Shown: positions 46,701 through 57,136 of the stretch, piece after piece
Position numbering within the stretch: the first letter of the stretch is position 1
How the letters are laid out: each line of letters opens with the position of its first letter
Assembly (NCBI GenBank): GCA_964023275.1
Contig: OZ029918.1
Coordinates: forward strand, 35,790,063-35,854,062
Source: Norana najaformis
Taxonomy: Eukaryota > Annelida > Clitellata > Crassiclitellata > Hormogastridae
Length of the DNA stretch: 64,000 bases
Reading direction: 5' to 3'
Program-made: the position numbers and the translations under genes
The notes under the pieces: model-generated
What the model saw: the letters and a program-made list of their open reading frames with translations, nothing else
Told to the model about the DNA's origin: nothing
Databases searched by the model: none

Positions 46701-49700
46701 TGTTTCTCACTGGCTTTCAAACATCTGGATGTCTAACTCTTTTCACCTGGCGACTGAAGCTATCTGCGCCTCAGATTTGCATTTCTGTGTGACTTTACGT
46801 GTGTTAAAAATTTTCGTAATAATAATTACAAACATAAAATGCTGTCATCAGGTAAATATAAACTGATTGGAAGAGAGTTTCTTGGCTATAAACACCTGTT
46901 TTTGTGGAATTTCAGAAGGTCCGGCTGCAGATTCTGCTGCACATCCTTGAGACGAGCCAAGACGCAGAGGAGAAGAAAGCCACTCTGCAACAGATCTCTC
47001 GTTTAGCCGAGGCTATGAAGGACATCATCAGGTAGTAATGATAATAATAGCAAATAAATAACGAGACAATTTAATATAAAGATAACAAATAATTATTGGA
47101 CAATTTTATATGATAAACTAGCCTCTCCCATGCAGAGAATATGCAAGCTAGTTCAGCAAAATATCCCTTGTAGGGAAAATCCTCTGTATTCTTACGATCA
47201 CTCCTTCTTGTTGGTTTCTTTCTTTTTTCTTAGTCTTATAGAAAACTAAACAACCTTTGTTTGTTCTCATGTTGTTGCCAGATAACGACTGCGTTCACAT
47301 CACGTTCAGTCGCTGGACCATGCATGCCTCTAAGGCTATTATTATATAGAAAAATAACGGTAAAATGGCTTAAAGTAATAACAATACACAGAGGTGAATG
47401 GCAGATGCTTTAGTCGTGGTGCCAGACCAGTCAGACTTACGTTAATATGATTTCTGTGCGTTTTAGAATTGAGGTAGAGGATGACGACGACGATTCATCC
47501 GACTGCCACTCGACGGTGTCATCGTCCGAACCTCTAATCGACATACCGCTACCCGGTCAACCGTTCACCCAGACATCCGCTGATGCCGATCTCACTGGCA
47601 TTCCACTGCCCGGGTCGTCACCAGTCAAGCGTATCCAGAGTACACTGTTCTTCGACGAGGATTCGTCTGACATTCCACCGCTTCCTCCGCTGCCACCGAC
47701 TCCGGGAAAAAAGGAAGGTAAATCTTCTGGAGGAAAACAGAGAGTTGGGAGTGGCACTGGAGACACACGGTCACACAAGACAGACAGCGCTGAGAGATGT
47801 CTGGAGGATCTGCGAGATGATACGGAGGATGGAGCTCTTCAGACGAACACAAGCCTCGGCCTGATAACGTTGCACGTGAACAGGAAGCTCATCCCACGTC
47901 TGAGCCGCGCATCCGTCTTCGATCTGAACGACGAGAATGCGAAGGAGATCGGCCGCAAACTGCTGCGGCTGAAGAAGCTCAAAAAGCTGCGAAAGATGGA
48001 AGAAGTCACAGAACCCAAGATTGAAGCCAAGGAACGGATTTCCATGTGGAAAGAGGAGCTGTTGGGTGACGGCAGGTTGAGCATCCAACTGAATACTGTT
48101 GCCACGTCTTCAGCTGGCATCTTGCTGCAGCCAGAAAAGAAACCTGAAGATGTTCGCTTGGAAAACATGGATGCAGCTACTCAGAATCCAACGACAGTTT
48201 GTGTGGCCCTTCCTGCAAAGTTGGAAGCGGACGAAGTGATTCCGAAGATTGGACCTAACGAGCATTTAAGTAAGGATCTCAAGAAACTGAATCCGAAGCC
48301 ATTTACATTTGTTAAGGTCCAGAGTAAGGACGAAAAGAAAGAATATAACTGGCCTGTCGAAATGGTCCAATCGACTAAATTATCGCCAAGGATCTGCTAC
48401 AGCTGCAATCCGCTTGAGTTCGACTTTAACCTGTCGAACGTGCCAAAAGTCTCGGGCAAGGTGGCGGACGAAGCCACCAAACCCAAAGACCAGAAGACGA
48501 AGAAAAGCCGCGACAGCTCATCCCGCAAACGAAACTCACATGGGAGCCGATCTAAGGAGATGCACCGGAAGGAAGATAATCAGAAATCAGGCAGAGGATC
48601 CATGCAGAAAACTGACGGCGCTGGCGGTGGTTCCAGCATGCGCAACGTTTGCAGGAAACAGTCAACTGAAGTGACTTCTTCAAGTCCAACTCATGCCGTG
48701 CATCCGAAAGGACGGGACGAGTCCAAAGATGGCCAGAATAGGAAGTCCGAACAGAGCAATGATTGGAAGAAGATGCCAAAGGAAGAACCTGTGCCTAAAG
48801 CACATGATGCATTGACACAAAAAGGTAAAGGTCAGGATGCTGATTCCAAAAACACCAAGAAAACCTCTTTGACTAAAGAGCTCACTAAGAGTAGCAGGGC
48901 ACCGGACGAGAGTTACAAGAAAGACGTGAAATCGGAGAACCATACCCGCAAGGCAAGAGACCCTACTTCAGAAAACGCTGCCCAGAAAGATGGCGGACGT
49001 AAACGCAAGCTGTCGGTGGGGGATGCAAAGCAGCCAATGAAGAAAAAGATGAACCTGCAGCCAGAGAGCAAGTCCGTTGAGATCGCACCCCGAACGGGGT
49101 CGGGAAGAGTGAGTGACTTCGAGGATGTTGATCTTGGAACTGGTCCGGGCAAGTGGGACACTAGCAGCGACAGCGAACTCGACTTGCCCGGTCCAAGCAA
49201 ATCCTTGACGAATCGAGCGTCTGCAAAAGTTAAGCCGAGCAAGAAGGATGAGAGGAGGCGAAGACGCAGCCACACCTCGTCGGAAAGAGACACCAGCTCT
49301 AGTCGAGAACGTCGCTGCAACGACTCTGAAGACGACAGCCAGAGGTCGCGATCTCGTAGTCGAACGGACTCTTCGTACAGCTACTACAGCAGCGACAGAT
49401 CGCATTCGTATTCTTCAGACTCTGACTATCACCGGAGACGCTCGCACAGCTCAACGCGATCTCGTTCGCGCTGTCGAAGAAGTTTGTCGTACAGCGATAG
49501 GAGTTACCGCAGCAAGTCACGGTCCTACGCACGAAGTCGACGCAGCCGATCGCGTTCAGGCAGCCGCGATCGTTTCCGATCATACTCGACATACAGTCGT
49601 AGCTCAAGGAGCTACAGTCGTTCGAGATCTAGGTCGAAGAGCCGATCGTACCGACGATATAGCAGATCTTACGAAAAGGGCAAGTATTACAGGAGATTAA

Positions 49701-51412
49701 GGAGGTCAGATAGTAATCAGGTCCGTACAAGGACCACAAAGCAAGAACATAAGCAAGAGTCAAGGTCAAAAGGTGATGTACACAACACGAAAAACAAAAA
49801 ATGTGATGAAATTTCTTCTTCTACTGCCAAACCAACATCTGTCACTAAATCTGGTCAAAATAAAGAAAATACAGATGCAGAAGTTTCGGCGAAAGTGTCT
49901 AGCTCTGCCAGCGAGACGACTGTTTCAAAAACTGATGAGAAAAACGAAAAAGCATCTGCCGCAAGTGACGACAAAGACAGTAAAGTGGCCGAAGGACCGC
50001 GACCTGAGGTCAGCGAGAAACCAGAATCCAACGGAAAAGACACGTTGAGCATACCACTACCGGAGTCCAACAAAACGCAGAACTCAGAGGAAAATGGAGG
50101 ACGGTTGGTCAGTTTGTGTCCTGCACCTGACGAAGCTGCAAACATGGCGTTGTCATTCATTGGTCCAACGCTTCCCGTTAACCATCCACTGGCGCATATC
50201 CAGGACATTCCAGTACCGAAGAACGAACAGTTCCAGCCGATCGGGCCAAATGATCCGCTCGTCTTCAAGACGCCCCTGCTTCCTCCTCCGCCGCCTCCGT
50301 CTTTCCTCACAGAACCCGGTTCGAAGGTCGTGGGACGTGAGCCGCCTCTTCCTCCAAAGCCCAGGTCACCTCCGCCACTCCCGAACGACTGGTTGGCCAT
50401 GGAGGACATCATCGGAGACGAAGAACCCATTCCTCACATGCTCGATATGGGCGCCATCAAACCGGCAATGATCATTCCACCGGAGCAGGCAGACCAGTAC
50501 CGCGCTCTCCAGCAGCAGGCCCAGCAGCACGCGAGGCAGAGGATGCGCCAGGAGGCTGGCATCGACGATGAAGAGGAGGAGGAACCGCCACCGGACGATG
50601 CACAACTGCAGCACCAGCAGCAGCAGCAACTGATCGACGAGATGATGCTTGAGCAGAACGCGACCTTCCTGGCGGCCACAGCGCAGCCGATGATCCACAT
50701 CCCACAGCAGCAGCTGATGACTCCGATGCTCGGTTCCGCCCAGGGGCGCCCAGTCATGGTTGGCAGCACAGGGTTCTTCCAGATGCCGATGAGCATGCAG
50801 ATGGTGTCGACCGGACACCCTCACGGTCTCGTGACCCTTGCGCCGTCCGTCGTCCCTGTCCTGCCTCAGGCAGGCTCGCCGATGGTTATCGCTGCGCAGC
50901 AGTCGGGGGCCATGACGGCCCTGATCCGTGCCCACGAGGCCCAGGTACAAGCCCAGGCTCAGGCCCATGCCCATGCCCAGGCGCAAGCGGAGGCAGCCGA
51001 AGAGGCTGAGGCGCAGGCGAAAGCGCAGGCGAGCGTCCTCCAGGCCCAGCCTCACCACGAGTGGGTACAGATCATCCAGATGCCTGGTTCTGGTCGAGCG
51101 GTCGCCGTTCCAGCTGCATCGATGCAGCACGCGTTCGCCGTCTCGGGGCTTCGTTCTTCGCCTGCCATGCACCAGATGCATTCGCATGGGATGATTCCCG
51201 TCCACGCTGTCAACCACCCGTCGCTCCATCCACAGCAGACCCTCGTCCAGTCCCTTCCGTTCGGACTCCAGATGCGCGTCGGTCTGACCCCCTCAGTCGT
51301 CAATACTCCTCAAGTCCTCGCCAGTGCTGCACAACCGCAGGGTATGCCACTCCTCATCGACTCATCCGGAAACATTCTTGTTCCACGACTTTTCCGCCCC
51401 GGTCATCTATGA
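27333..51412 (+). CDS. RS-rich, Pro/Gln-rich probable nuclear protein, 1493 residues, family not recognised
   Basis: Seven exons join in phase: 27333-27401, 28005-28091, 29394-29484, 45586-45665, 46399-46491, 46916-47031, 47467-51412. The start [12 protein letters not shown] has a strong context (gtcaaaATGGCC). Intron 3 is 16.1 kb. Residues ~141-178 look helical ([12 protein letters not shown]...LAEAMKDII). Then follow an acidic run, IPLPG motifs, a Lys/Ser-rich region, an RS domain at ~770-930 ([21 protein letters not shown]), proline runs ([11 protein letters not shown]), [17 protein letters not shown], Gln- and Ala/Gln-rich stretches, and a C-terminus [12 protein letters not shown] domains mediate contacts among splicing and transcription factors in nuclear speckles, so a role in RNA processing or transcription is inferred. 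No RRM, G-patch or zinc finger was seen. The donor after exon 1 (gtctca) is weak. Confidence 0.8.
28166..28345 (+). mobile_element. tRNA-derived SINE, family D
   Basis: Box A-like 'tggccgattggtaacacg' and box B 'gggatcgaatccc' followed by 'gtcgactcagccgctactcgccagagggcagtagtaaaatgagtagc'. A cloverleaf with paired acceptor arms was not seen, so it is not a tRNA gene. Confidence 0.65.
28600..29175. repeat. Degenerate TTACC/CCCTA pentamer region
   Basis: 'tactttaccttactttacc' and many 'taccctac' words. A block 'ctacccaaaattaaacttactgtattttacc' recurs about 68 bases later. It lies in intron 2 of the RS-protein gene. Confidence 0.75.
29176..29330 (+). repeat. Repeat family F
   Basis: 'tttctatagcgaccgtatggcctcgaccctgctcatttttcagtgaagtaatcgggtgagatcc...gctaacccgag'. 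It ends about 60 bases before exon 3 of the RS-protein gene. Confidence 0.8.
34372..34782. repeat. (TATG)n microsatellite
   Basis: About 410 bases of tatgtatg with regular TATT and TGTG variants. Open frames of alternating Met-Tyr-Val-Cys are artefacts. Confidence 0.95.
35573..35584. repeat. G12 homopolymer
   Basis: Twelve consecutive G in 'tatcg...gtgc'. It is the longest G run noticed in the window. Confidence 0.95.
35622..35776. repeat. Degenerate 15-16-bp tandem repeat
   Basis: About ten units of 'gattctgaagatta' with substitutions (agcttctaaagatta, gatgggtagatta). Confidence 0.85.
36236..36312. repeat. (TA)n microsatellite
   Basis: A run of TA units, about 20 of them consecutive, then interrupted TA tracts. 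Confidence 0.95.
36480..37090. repeat. (TACA)n/(CATG) complex microsatellite at a retroelement 3' end
   Basis: 'ccttaaggacgctatgttctagctgg' runs into about 560 bases of tacatacatgtatacatac. The units group into 28-40-base higher-order blocks ending in 'catgcatgtatacatac'. Confidence 0.9.
37605..38085. repeat. TACA/TATA array with a duplicated ~110-bp block, at a retroelement 3' end
   Basis: Starts with 'agaggcactatggaagtgctttgataaattcatacatac'. 'accaggtaatatat...tttccatacataaatgcatgcatgcatacacagcagta' occurs twice (37694-37748 and 37792-37848), with weaker copies after 37905. Confidence 0.85.
38335..38560. repeat. (GGAGAA)n purine-rich tract
   Basis: Imperfect gaggag and gaagaa units, nearly pure purine on the plus strand. 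Confidence 0.9.
38919..39140 (+). mobile_element. tRNA-derived SINE, family C
   Basis: Box A 'tggtttagtggttattgagc' and box B 'ggggttcagaacc', then 'aggacagaaggatgtttcacaatttctacttcac...gcactgacc' and 'gaagatcaggtgccgagg'. The same body is found reversed at 54340-54545. Confidence 0.75.
40155..40298 (-). mobile_element. tRNA-derived SINE, family A (minus)
   Basis: Reverse complement 'ggagcacaatagccgattggttagagagctcagcttgtaacgcgg' with box B 'ggttcgagcc', then 'ttaatgtgtaggaacctta...cactcacaactgctcagcgcc'. Confidence 0.75.
46128..46222. repeat. (GAA/GAG)n triplet array
   Basis: About 90 bases of purine triplets in an intron of the RS-protein gene, just after a 'gggcgctttataaatgctctgaatgaataaatgaataa' retroelement-type end. 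Confidence 0.9.
47115..47350 (+). repeat. Repeat family G, copy 1
   Basis: 'ctagcctctcccatgcagagaatatgcaagctagttc...gggaaaatcctctgtattctt...ctggaccatgcatgcctctaaggctattattatatag' matches 52168-52370 in order. Confidence 0.7.
47467..51412 (+). CDS. Terminal 3.9-kb exon of the RS-rich protein
   Basis: Acceptor 'gcgttttag' and the first codon completes Arg179, then [12 protein letters not shown]. It is open for 1314 codons with strong codon-like periodicity and ends TGA at 51410-51412. The RS region is about 49240-49720, poly-Pro at about 50270-50380, Gln-rich at 50500-50720 and an Ala/Gln/His repeat at about 50930-51050. Long open frames on the opposite strand here are shadows. Confidence 0.95.
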
Positions 51413-53445
51413 TCGACCGAGAAGATTGCCTCTCGTCCGTTGAACTGTTCGGGGTAAAATTATGCTATCCGAGTTTGGTTGTCTAAATTCCTTGAAAGAC
51501 TCTGGCGAGTTCTACCCTTTGGTGAGTTCTACTCTTTGGCGAGTGTTACTCTTTGGCAAGTTCTGGAGTGACGAACCTGAGTTACTTTGTCAGTTGCTGA
51601 ATGGCAGCTGAGTCTTCTCTTGGTTCTTGATTTGTGAAATGTTGGTCACTCGGTTGTTTATCAGTTATGGGATGGCCATATGGTGAACCGATGGCCAGTG
51701 AGTCGCTTTCAATTCTGAAATGGCCACAGAATTTTCTGTTGATTGGAATTTGCAAAACGATGGACTCTGTAAGTCTTTTGTCAGCTCTAGAGTGGATAAG
51801 GAATCTTGTTAATTGCTAGCTTGACCACTACCCTGATGGCGGGTCTTGGTCAGTTGTAGATTGACCGATTTGGTCATCGTGTCATTGTACGTCGTCTGTG
51901 AGTTTTCTGCTGATACTGTGAATCTTCGTTGTTTATTTATGATTTATTTTTGTTGTGATGTTTTGTTTTGGCTTCTTACAATGAAGCCTAGCAGTAATAC
52001 TTATTAGTTTTATTATTAAATATTATTATTTTGATTTCTCATATTTATCCAGTGCCACTGTCTAATTGGACAAAACATTGATTTATTGTGCTCATGTTTT
52101 TTTTCTAACACATGGTAGAAATGATCCATGAAGGATCTGTTCTACTCTAAGATTATTATTATTATTATTGTTACAACTAGCCTCTCCTGTACAGAACATC
52201 TGAACACTAGTTCCCTTCTGGGGAAATTCTCTGTTACTCTTCGTTAGCTACAAACTTTTTTGTTCTCATTATCAGCTAGATGGCGCCGGTGTTACTTGCC
52301 GCTTTTTCAAACTGTATTAAATGGACCATGCATGTAAGGCTGTTATATAGATTATTTATTATTATTATCATCATCATTATTATTATTATCTTATTATTAT
52401 TTTATTATATTATTATTATTAGTGATATGCTATTACTGTATTTTCTTTTTCTGCAGTAGAGTAAGTTCTTATGTTCAGGCCGTAGTATTAATAGTGAAAT
52501 TGCTTGGGTTTGGAACATATTCATTCATTTTTGTGGAATTCAGTTGACCGGATCATTTGCAGTGAGTTTGATGGGTCCTTGGAATGGAGTTTTGTTCTAT
52601 GAATGCCCAGCTATGACCTCATTAGTTGTCTGTAAGTTTGTTTAAAATTTTCGTCTGAGGAATAATTTGAAATTGAACCAGTTGCGTTTTTGCTTAGGCT
52701 ATACTGGTCTGGCCAGAGTTGTGTAACAATCAGGTGATTATTGCTACGTGTAATGAACATGGCCTTTGGTGATAACCAGAGGCTTTTGCAATTCTAAAGA
52801 AGAGTTGTTCCTGGCCAGGCGGCTCTGCTGGGATTCGAAGTTGATAAAGTTAATCAGCGAATATACAAACAAAGTTTAATTACTTTCTTTAAAGATAATC
52901 AAAATCTGAAGTGTCTCCTTCGGCCATAGTGAAACACAAACTATATATCACTGTAACAGTACACACCTCTGCCCTCTAACGAAGACATAAAGTCCATTAC
53001 TGCTACTGCCATCTATTGAATAACAGTGCAGTGATAGTCGTTATAATGTTTAACAGTTTGTTTGATGCAGTGTTTTGAAGAAAGGTATGCGGCTTTACAG
53101 TAAATTATTCAGAAATGAAATCATTGTGATGGAGAATCGAATACAGATTGCCTCTTTAGACTGTATTTGGCCTTCTCTATGAAAAACCAATTCTCTTCCG
53201 TCCTGTGTAAATTTACATCTGCGTATGTTGTGTCGATCCTTTGCCGATATTCTCCAGTATCTCTTGTTTGACGGTAGGGTTCGAATTAGCAGAGGAGACG
53301 CGCTTCCCCCGTAGGTTAAGTTTAACTTTGAAGGACAGTTTCGCCATGCTTTCTGCGCTCGTCTGTTGGGTGAAGAAGAGAGAGAAGGGGAGAAGGAAGA
53401 GAAGAAGAAGAGCTGTTGTCCTTTAAGCTAGCCTGATAAGCCTCC
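51413..53445 (+). other. 3' flank of the RS-protein gene
   Basis: Probable 3' UTR and downstream DNA. 51480-51560 has three imperfect 'ggcgagttctactctttgg' repeats. An ATTAAA lies at about 52015. No clean AATAAA close to the stop was noted. Family G copy 2 and an (ATT)n tract at 52345-52425 follow. I see no further exon. Confidence 0.5.
52168..52425 (+). repeat. Repeat family G, copy 2, with (ATT)n tail
   Basis: 'ctagcctctcctgtacagaacatctgaacactagttcc...ggggaaattctctgttactctt...atggaccatgcatgtaaggctgttatatag' then ATT/ATC triplets. With 47115-47350 it defines a short interspersed family ending in an A/T triplet tail. Confidence 0.7.
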
Positions 53446-54335
53446 GTGTAATCGTATCGTAATCGTAATCTCGAGATTTCTACAGCGCTCAACGAAAGCT
53501 AAGTTGCGGGAACCAGCTTATTCACAGGCGCTCAGTCAAAACAAAATCGATAGGCAAAAGGGTCAAGATCCAGGAGTCAGGCACTCAGACAGTCGGACGG
53601 CTACGGTGGATGATGTTTGAAATTGAAGCGAGAAGAGAGATGAGGGGAAGAGGAAGAATCAGGATAAGATTTCTGGAAAAGAAGTGTTTTCAGTCTTGAG
53701 TGAAAGACCTGCGCAGAAACTGAAAGAGGTGAAATGTTGGAGGTGAAATGTTGGTGAGTTCGTATGATTGACCAGACAACTGTCGCAATTCTGGCGGGAG
53801 TTTATTCCAAAGGGGTGGGGCAGCTATGGCTATCGAGCGATTTCCAAATTTTAAGGATGAGGTGACGGGAGGGCGAAGAAGTGTTAGGACAGATGAGGAG
53901 CGGGTTGAACGGAGTGGTTGGATAGTAAATAATTGACGAAGATAGGAGGGTTTGGAGGATTGAAGTGTGTTGTAGGTGAGGGATAAGACTTTGTACTCTA
54001 TTCGTTCTGGTATTTTAAGCCAGTGCAGTGATTTGAGAACAGGGGTGATGTGATGGTGTTTGGGGGTTTTGGTGACAGCACGTGCGAGAGCATTCTGGAT
54101 AGCTTGTAGGCGATTTATCTGGGTTGTGTCAATATTGAGGAAAAGTGAATTGCAGTAGTCAAGTTTTGCATGGACTATGGATGTGGCAATGATAGATGCG
54201 GTTTTGAAGTCAAGCATAGGACGGATTCTGCGAAGGTCGCGGATATGCATAAAGCAAGAGCGGGAAAGATGGGTGATATGATCAGAAAAAGTAAGGTTCT
54301 GGTCGAAAATAACACCTAAATTACGGACAGAAGAG
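53446..54335 (-). mobile_element. 5'-truncated LINE: C-terminus of reverse transcriptase ORF plus 3' UTR and (GTAATC)n tail
   Basis: Minus-strand reading from about 54335: RNLGVIFDQNLTFSDHI, LRRIRPML, HAKLDYCNSLFLNI, LQAIQNALARAV, LHWLKIPERIEYKVLSL, ending about 53690. These are the conserved blocks after the catalytic part of CR1/L2-clade ORF2. The 3' UTR follows, then 'tcgattttgttttgactgagcgcctgtgaataagctgg' and the hexamer tail at the left edge. The catalytic reverse transcriptase and endonuclease are missing, so this is an inactive copy. It is the anchor that identifies the other tail copies in the window. Confidence 0.9.
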
Positions 54336-54339
54336 TATG

Positions 54340-54545
54340 TATGAAGTACCAGTCTTGTCCCTCGCCGCCTGATCTTCCCACCGACAGTGCACGGTCAGTG
54401 CACTCGTTCTCTAGCCGAGCTCGCTACGGGGCGCAAGTGGAGCAGAAACTTTGAGACATTTTTCTGTCCTGGTGGGGATTAGAACCCCCGGCCTTTCAGC
54501 TGACAGTCCGGCTACCTTACCACTACACTGTTGCGCACTTCATTG
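54340..54545 (-). mobile_element. tRNA-derived SINE, family C (minus)
   Basis: Reverse complement: 'gcgcaacagtgtagtggtaaggtagccgg', box B 'gggggttctaatcccc', 'aggacagaaaaatgtctcaaagtttctgctcc', 'gtgcactgaccgtgcactgtcggtgggaagatcagg'. It abuts the truncated 5' end of the LINE. Confidence 0.8.
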
Positions 54546-56319
54546 GCTGATGGTTTATTTGAAATCTGCCAATCAGTGGACAACCCACGCAGACTGTGGC
54601 CCCCTATTTGACGGCGGGATTCTTCGCTCGGATATCATGTAACTAGACAAGTAGGCAATTATGTAACGCTCTCTGAGGAACGCTCCCGCCATCCTAAATC
54701 AGGACAGCCATACCGTGGGAATTACGAACTCATCCGCGAGCGTTGAATGTTGGGTAAGAAGAAAATTCAGTTTTTAAGACTTAAAGATTTTTTGAGTTCA
54801 CTGTTGGCAAGCAATAAACAGTCGGAGGTAAACTCACTCAGAACATTTAACAGTAACAATGGTTAAAAATGAGAGTATTTATATAACGTCAAGACAAGAT
54901 CTCTACTCATAAGCACCCAACGTCGGCCGCATTAGAACAGTTCACTAGTCGTTTGGAGGCCGACTAATAATAATGATTTTACTTTTCATACTGAAACAGC
55001 CATCAGCAAAGTAAAACGCTCCCTTTAATTTTTGAAATGCTGAGGAATTATATGTAGATCGGGTAAAGACAATTAAAATGTTTCAGATGAGCCGCCGCGT
55101 TAGGCGTGTGGTGCACAACCTCTTTCAGTGTTTTTCCATCTGTGCACAACGCCGCATTCCTACTGACTTCAGAAATACCTTTCCATGTGGTCTTGCGGAC
55201 GAGCCCTGATTTCCCATAAATAACATTTCTGTCCGTTAAAGGTAATTTCCTCAGCAATAATCCCTACCTTGACCTGTAACTGAATCTGACCCTTAGCTTT
55301 AAATGGACGCTGTAGGAATCTCGAGATTACTGTTACCTCGGTTAAAAAATATCTCGGTCACTCGATGGCGATTTGGACAGTCAAACCTAGGTACGATTCT
55401 TATCCCTGTGCTTATCTTCGTGTTTATGAGGTAGCATATGTAGGGCGGACGAATTTCAACTGATACCTTCACGGAATCTGCCGAGGACGGTAATTTTCGA
55501 GAGATTTCCTTCACGCTCTTTGTTTTATGTTTTTAAATCCCACTTAGGGAAATAATAAGAAGCTTATGCTGGCCATTCAAGACAACGCTAAGTTTTATTA
55601 TGCTAATGTTTATACTTCGGGTAAAATTACTGCACCCAGCTTAATTTTTCTAACTCCCAAGATATCATTGCTACCATGAGTATAAAAAATAATAGTAATA
55701 ATAACAGTAATAGTAATAATAATAATAATAATAACAATTATTATTATTATTATAATTATAGTAATTATAATATTTGGTATATAATATTTAATATATAATA
55801 TTCTATATTTAACACGTCTACATTATAATGGCGTTGTGATAATCTTTAAATTTTATAATTACAATATAATAATAATAATAATTATTATTATTATTATTAT
55901 ATAATAATAACAACAACAATAACGATAACAATAATAATCAATTACTAATAATAAATAAAAATTTAATAATAGTTATAAATGGTAGACATGTGACTGTTAA
56001 GTTTAAAGCGGACCGCATCTGGTCTTTAAAAATAGAGGAGCATCATAAGTTCTGTTACGCAAGGGCGACGACGATCATTATGAGCTGATGCTGACGATTA
56101 TGGAGTTAGTAAGTATGTGAGTCAGGACGAAGATTGCGATGGGGAGTTGATGAAGAAGTGGAAGCCGAAGAGCCTGGAGGAGATGCTCTGACTGTTGATG
56201 AATGAGATGATGCGGGCAGCTGCTGCTGCTGGTGCCCCTTCGCAGGTCGGCGAAGCTGCTGAACCTGCGAATGGTGCCATCCGGCAACGGATCTCGGCTC
56301 CTGTACGCGTTGTATTCTG
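54546..56319. other. Intergenic DNA without a supported gene
   Basis: AT-rich unique sequence, then an (AAT)n/(ATT)n region at 55685-55975. Short open frames around 55300-55510 and 56080-56290 lack splice support or recognisable similarity. Confidence 0.5.
55685..55975. repeat. (AAT)n/(ATT)n low-complexity region
   Basis: Runs of aataataat and ttattattat in both phases that could pair with each other. Confidence 0.9.
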
Positions 56320-56575
56320 TACAGCGTAAATGTAAATGTACACGGTTTTTCTATAGCGACCGTATATCCTCGATTTTCAATGAATTTATCGGGTGAGATC
56401 TTTCACCACCGCTGCCCGTATGAATGGGTGCCACTTCCACGCCATTTAGGTCCCCGTGTACGAACCGTGCTAGCCCGATCTTCAAATCTCTGAAATAAGC
56501 CACGATCGGTATGCGAACCGGCATCCTCACGCACAGATTCGCTTTGGTGTTTGCTTTAACCAATATAGCCAACCA
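56320..56575 (+). repeat. Repeat family F, longest uninterrupted copy
   Basis: 'aaatgtaaatgtacacggtttttctatagcgaccgtat...gctagcccgatcttcaaatctctgaaataagccacgatcggtatgcgaaccggcatcctcacgc'. It defines the intact order against which the interrupted copy at 9510-9870 is read. A partial copy follows at 56840-56915. Confidence 0.8.
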
Positions 56576-57136
56576 GGACAAACAAGCACGGGTCAGGTCC
56601 GCTTAGAAAGGTGCGATAATCCAATCATGGGAAACTAAATCAGTCTAAGATATCCTGTAAGAGAAGTCAATGTGAGCTCTTGCAGGCTAGCTACGATAAA
56701 CAAGCCAAAAGTAAAGGTAAGCTAGTCAAAAGTAAAGGTAAGCTAACGATAAGCCAGTGTATGATAACTGGTATGTTTGTATGTAAGGGTGCATGTATAT
56801 GTGTATATATCTAGACACAATATCGCGCTTTACATCATAAAAATGTATAGTGACCGTATGGCCTCGACCCTGCTCGTTTTGAAATGAATTTATAGGGAGA
56901 GATCCAGCGTTGCTGTATTGGGTAGCTTGGTAAGGTAAGTCATGGTAAGCAAACACGGTGTGGTAAGGCAATCATGGCAAGATAATACAATGAATGGTAA
57001 GTCAAGCAAGCAAGATGGAGTAACCTAACTTGAGCTGAGAGACATAGTTGTCGATCTTTAACGGCATGAAGTGTCTAGACTGTTCGGGTAACAACTGCCG
57101 ACATCAGACATCATCATCATCTTAGATATCATTATC

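Noticed and set aside
49855-51229. Long minus-strand open frames opposite the RS-protein exon
   Set aside because: Shadows of a GC-rich, highly coding plus-strand exon. They contain no recognisable domain.
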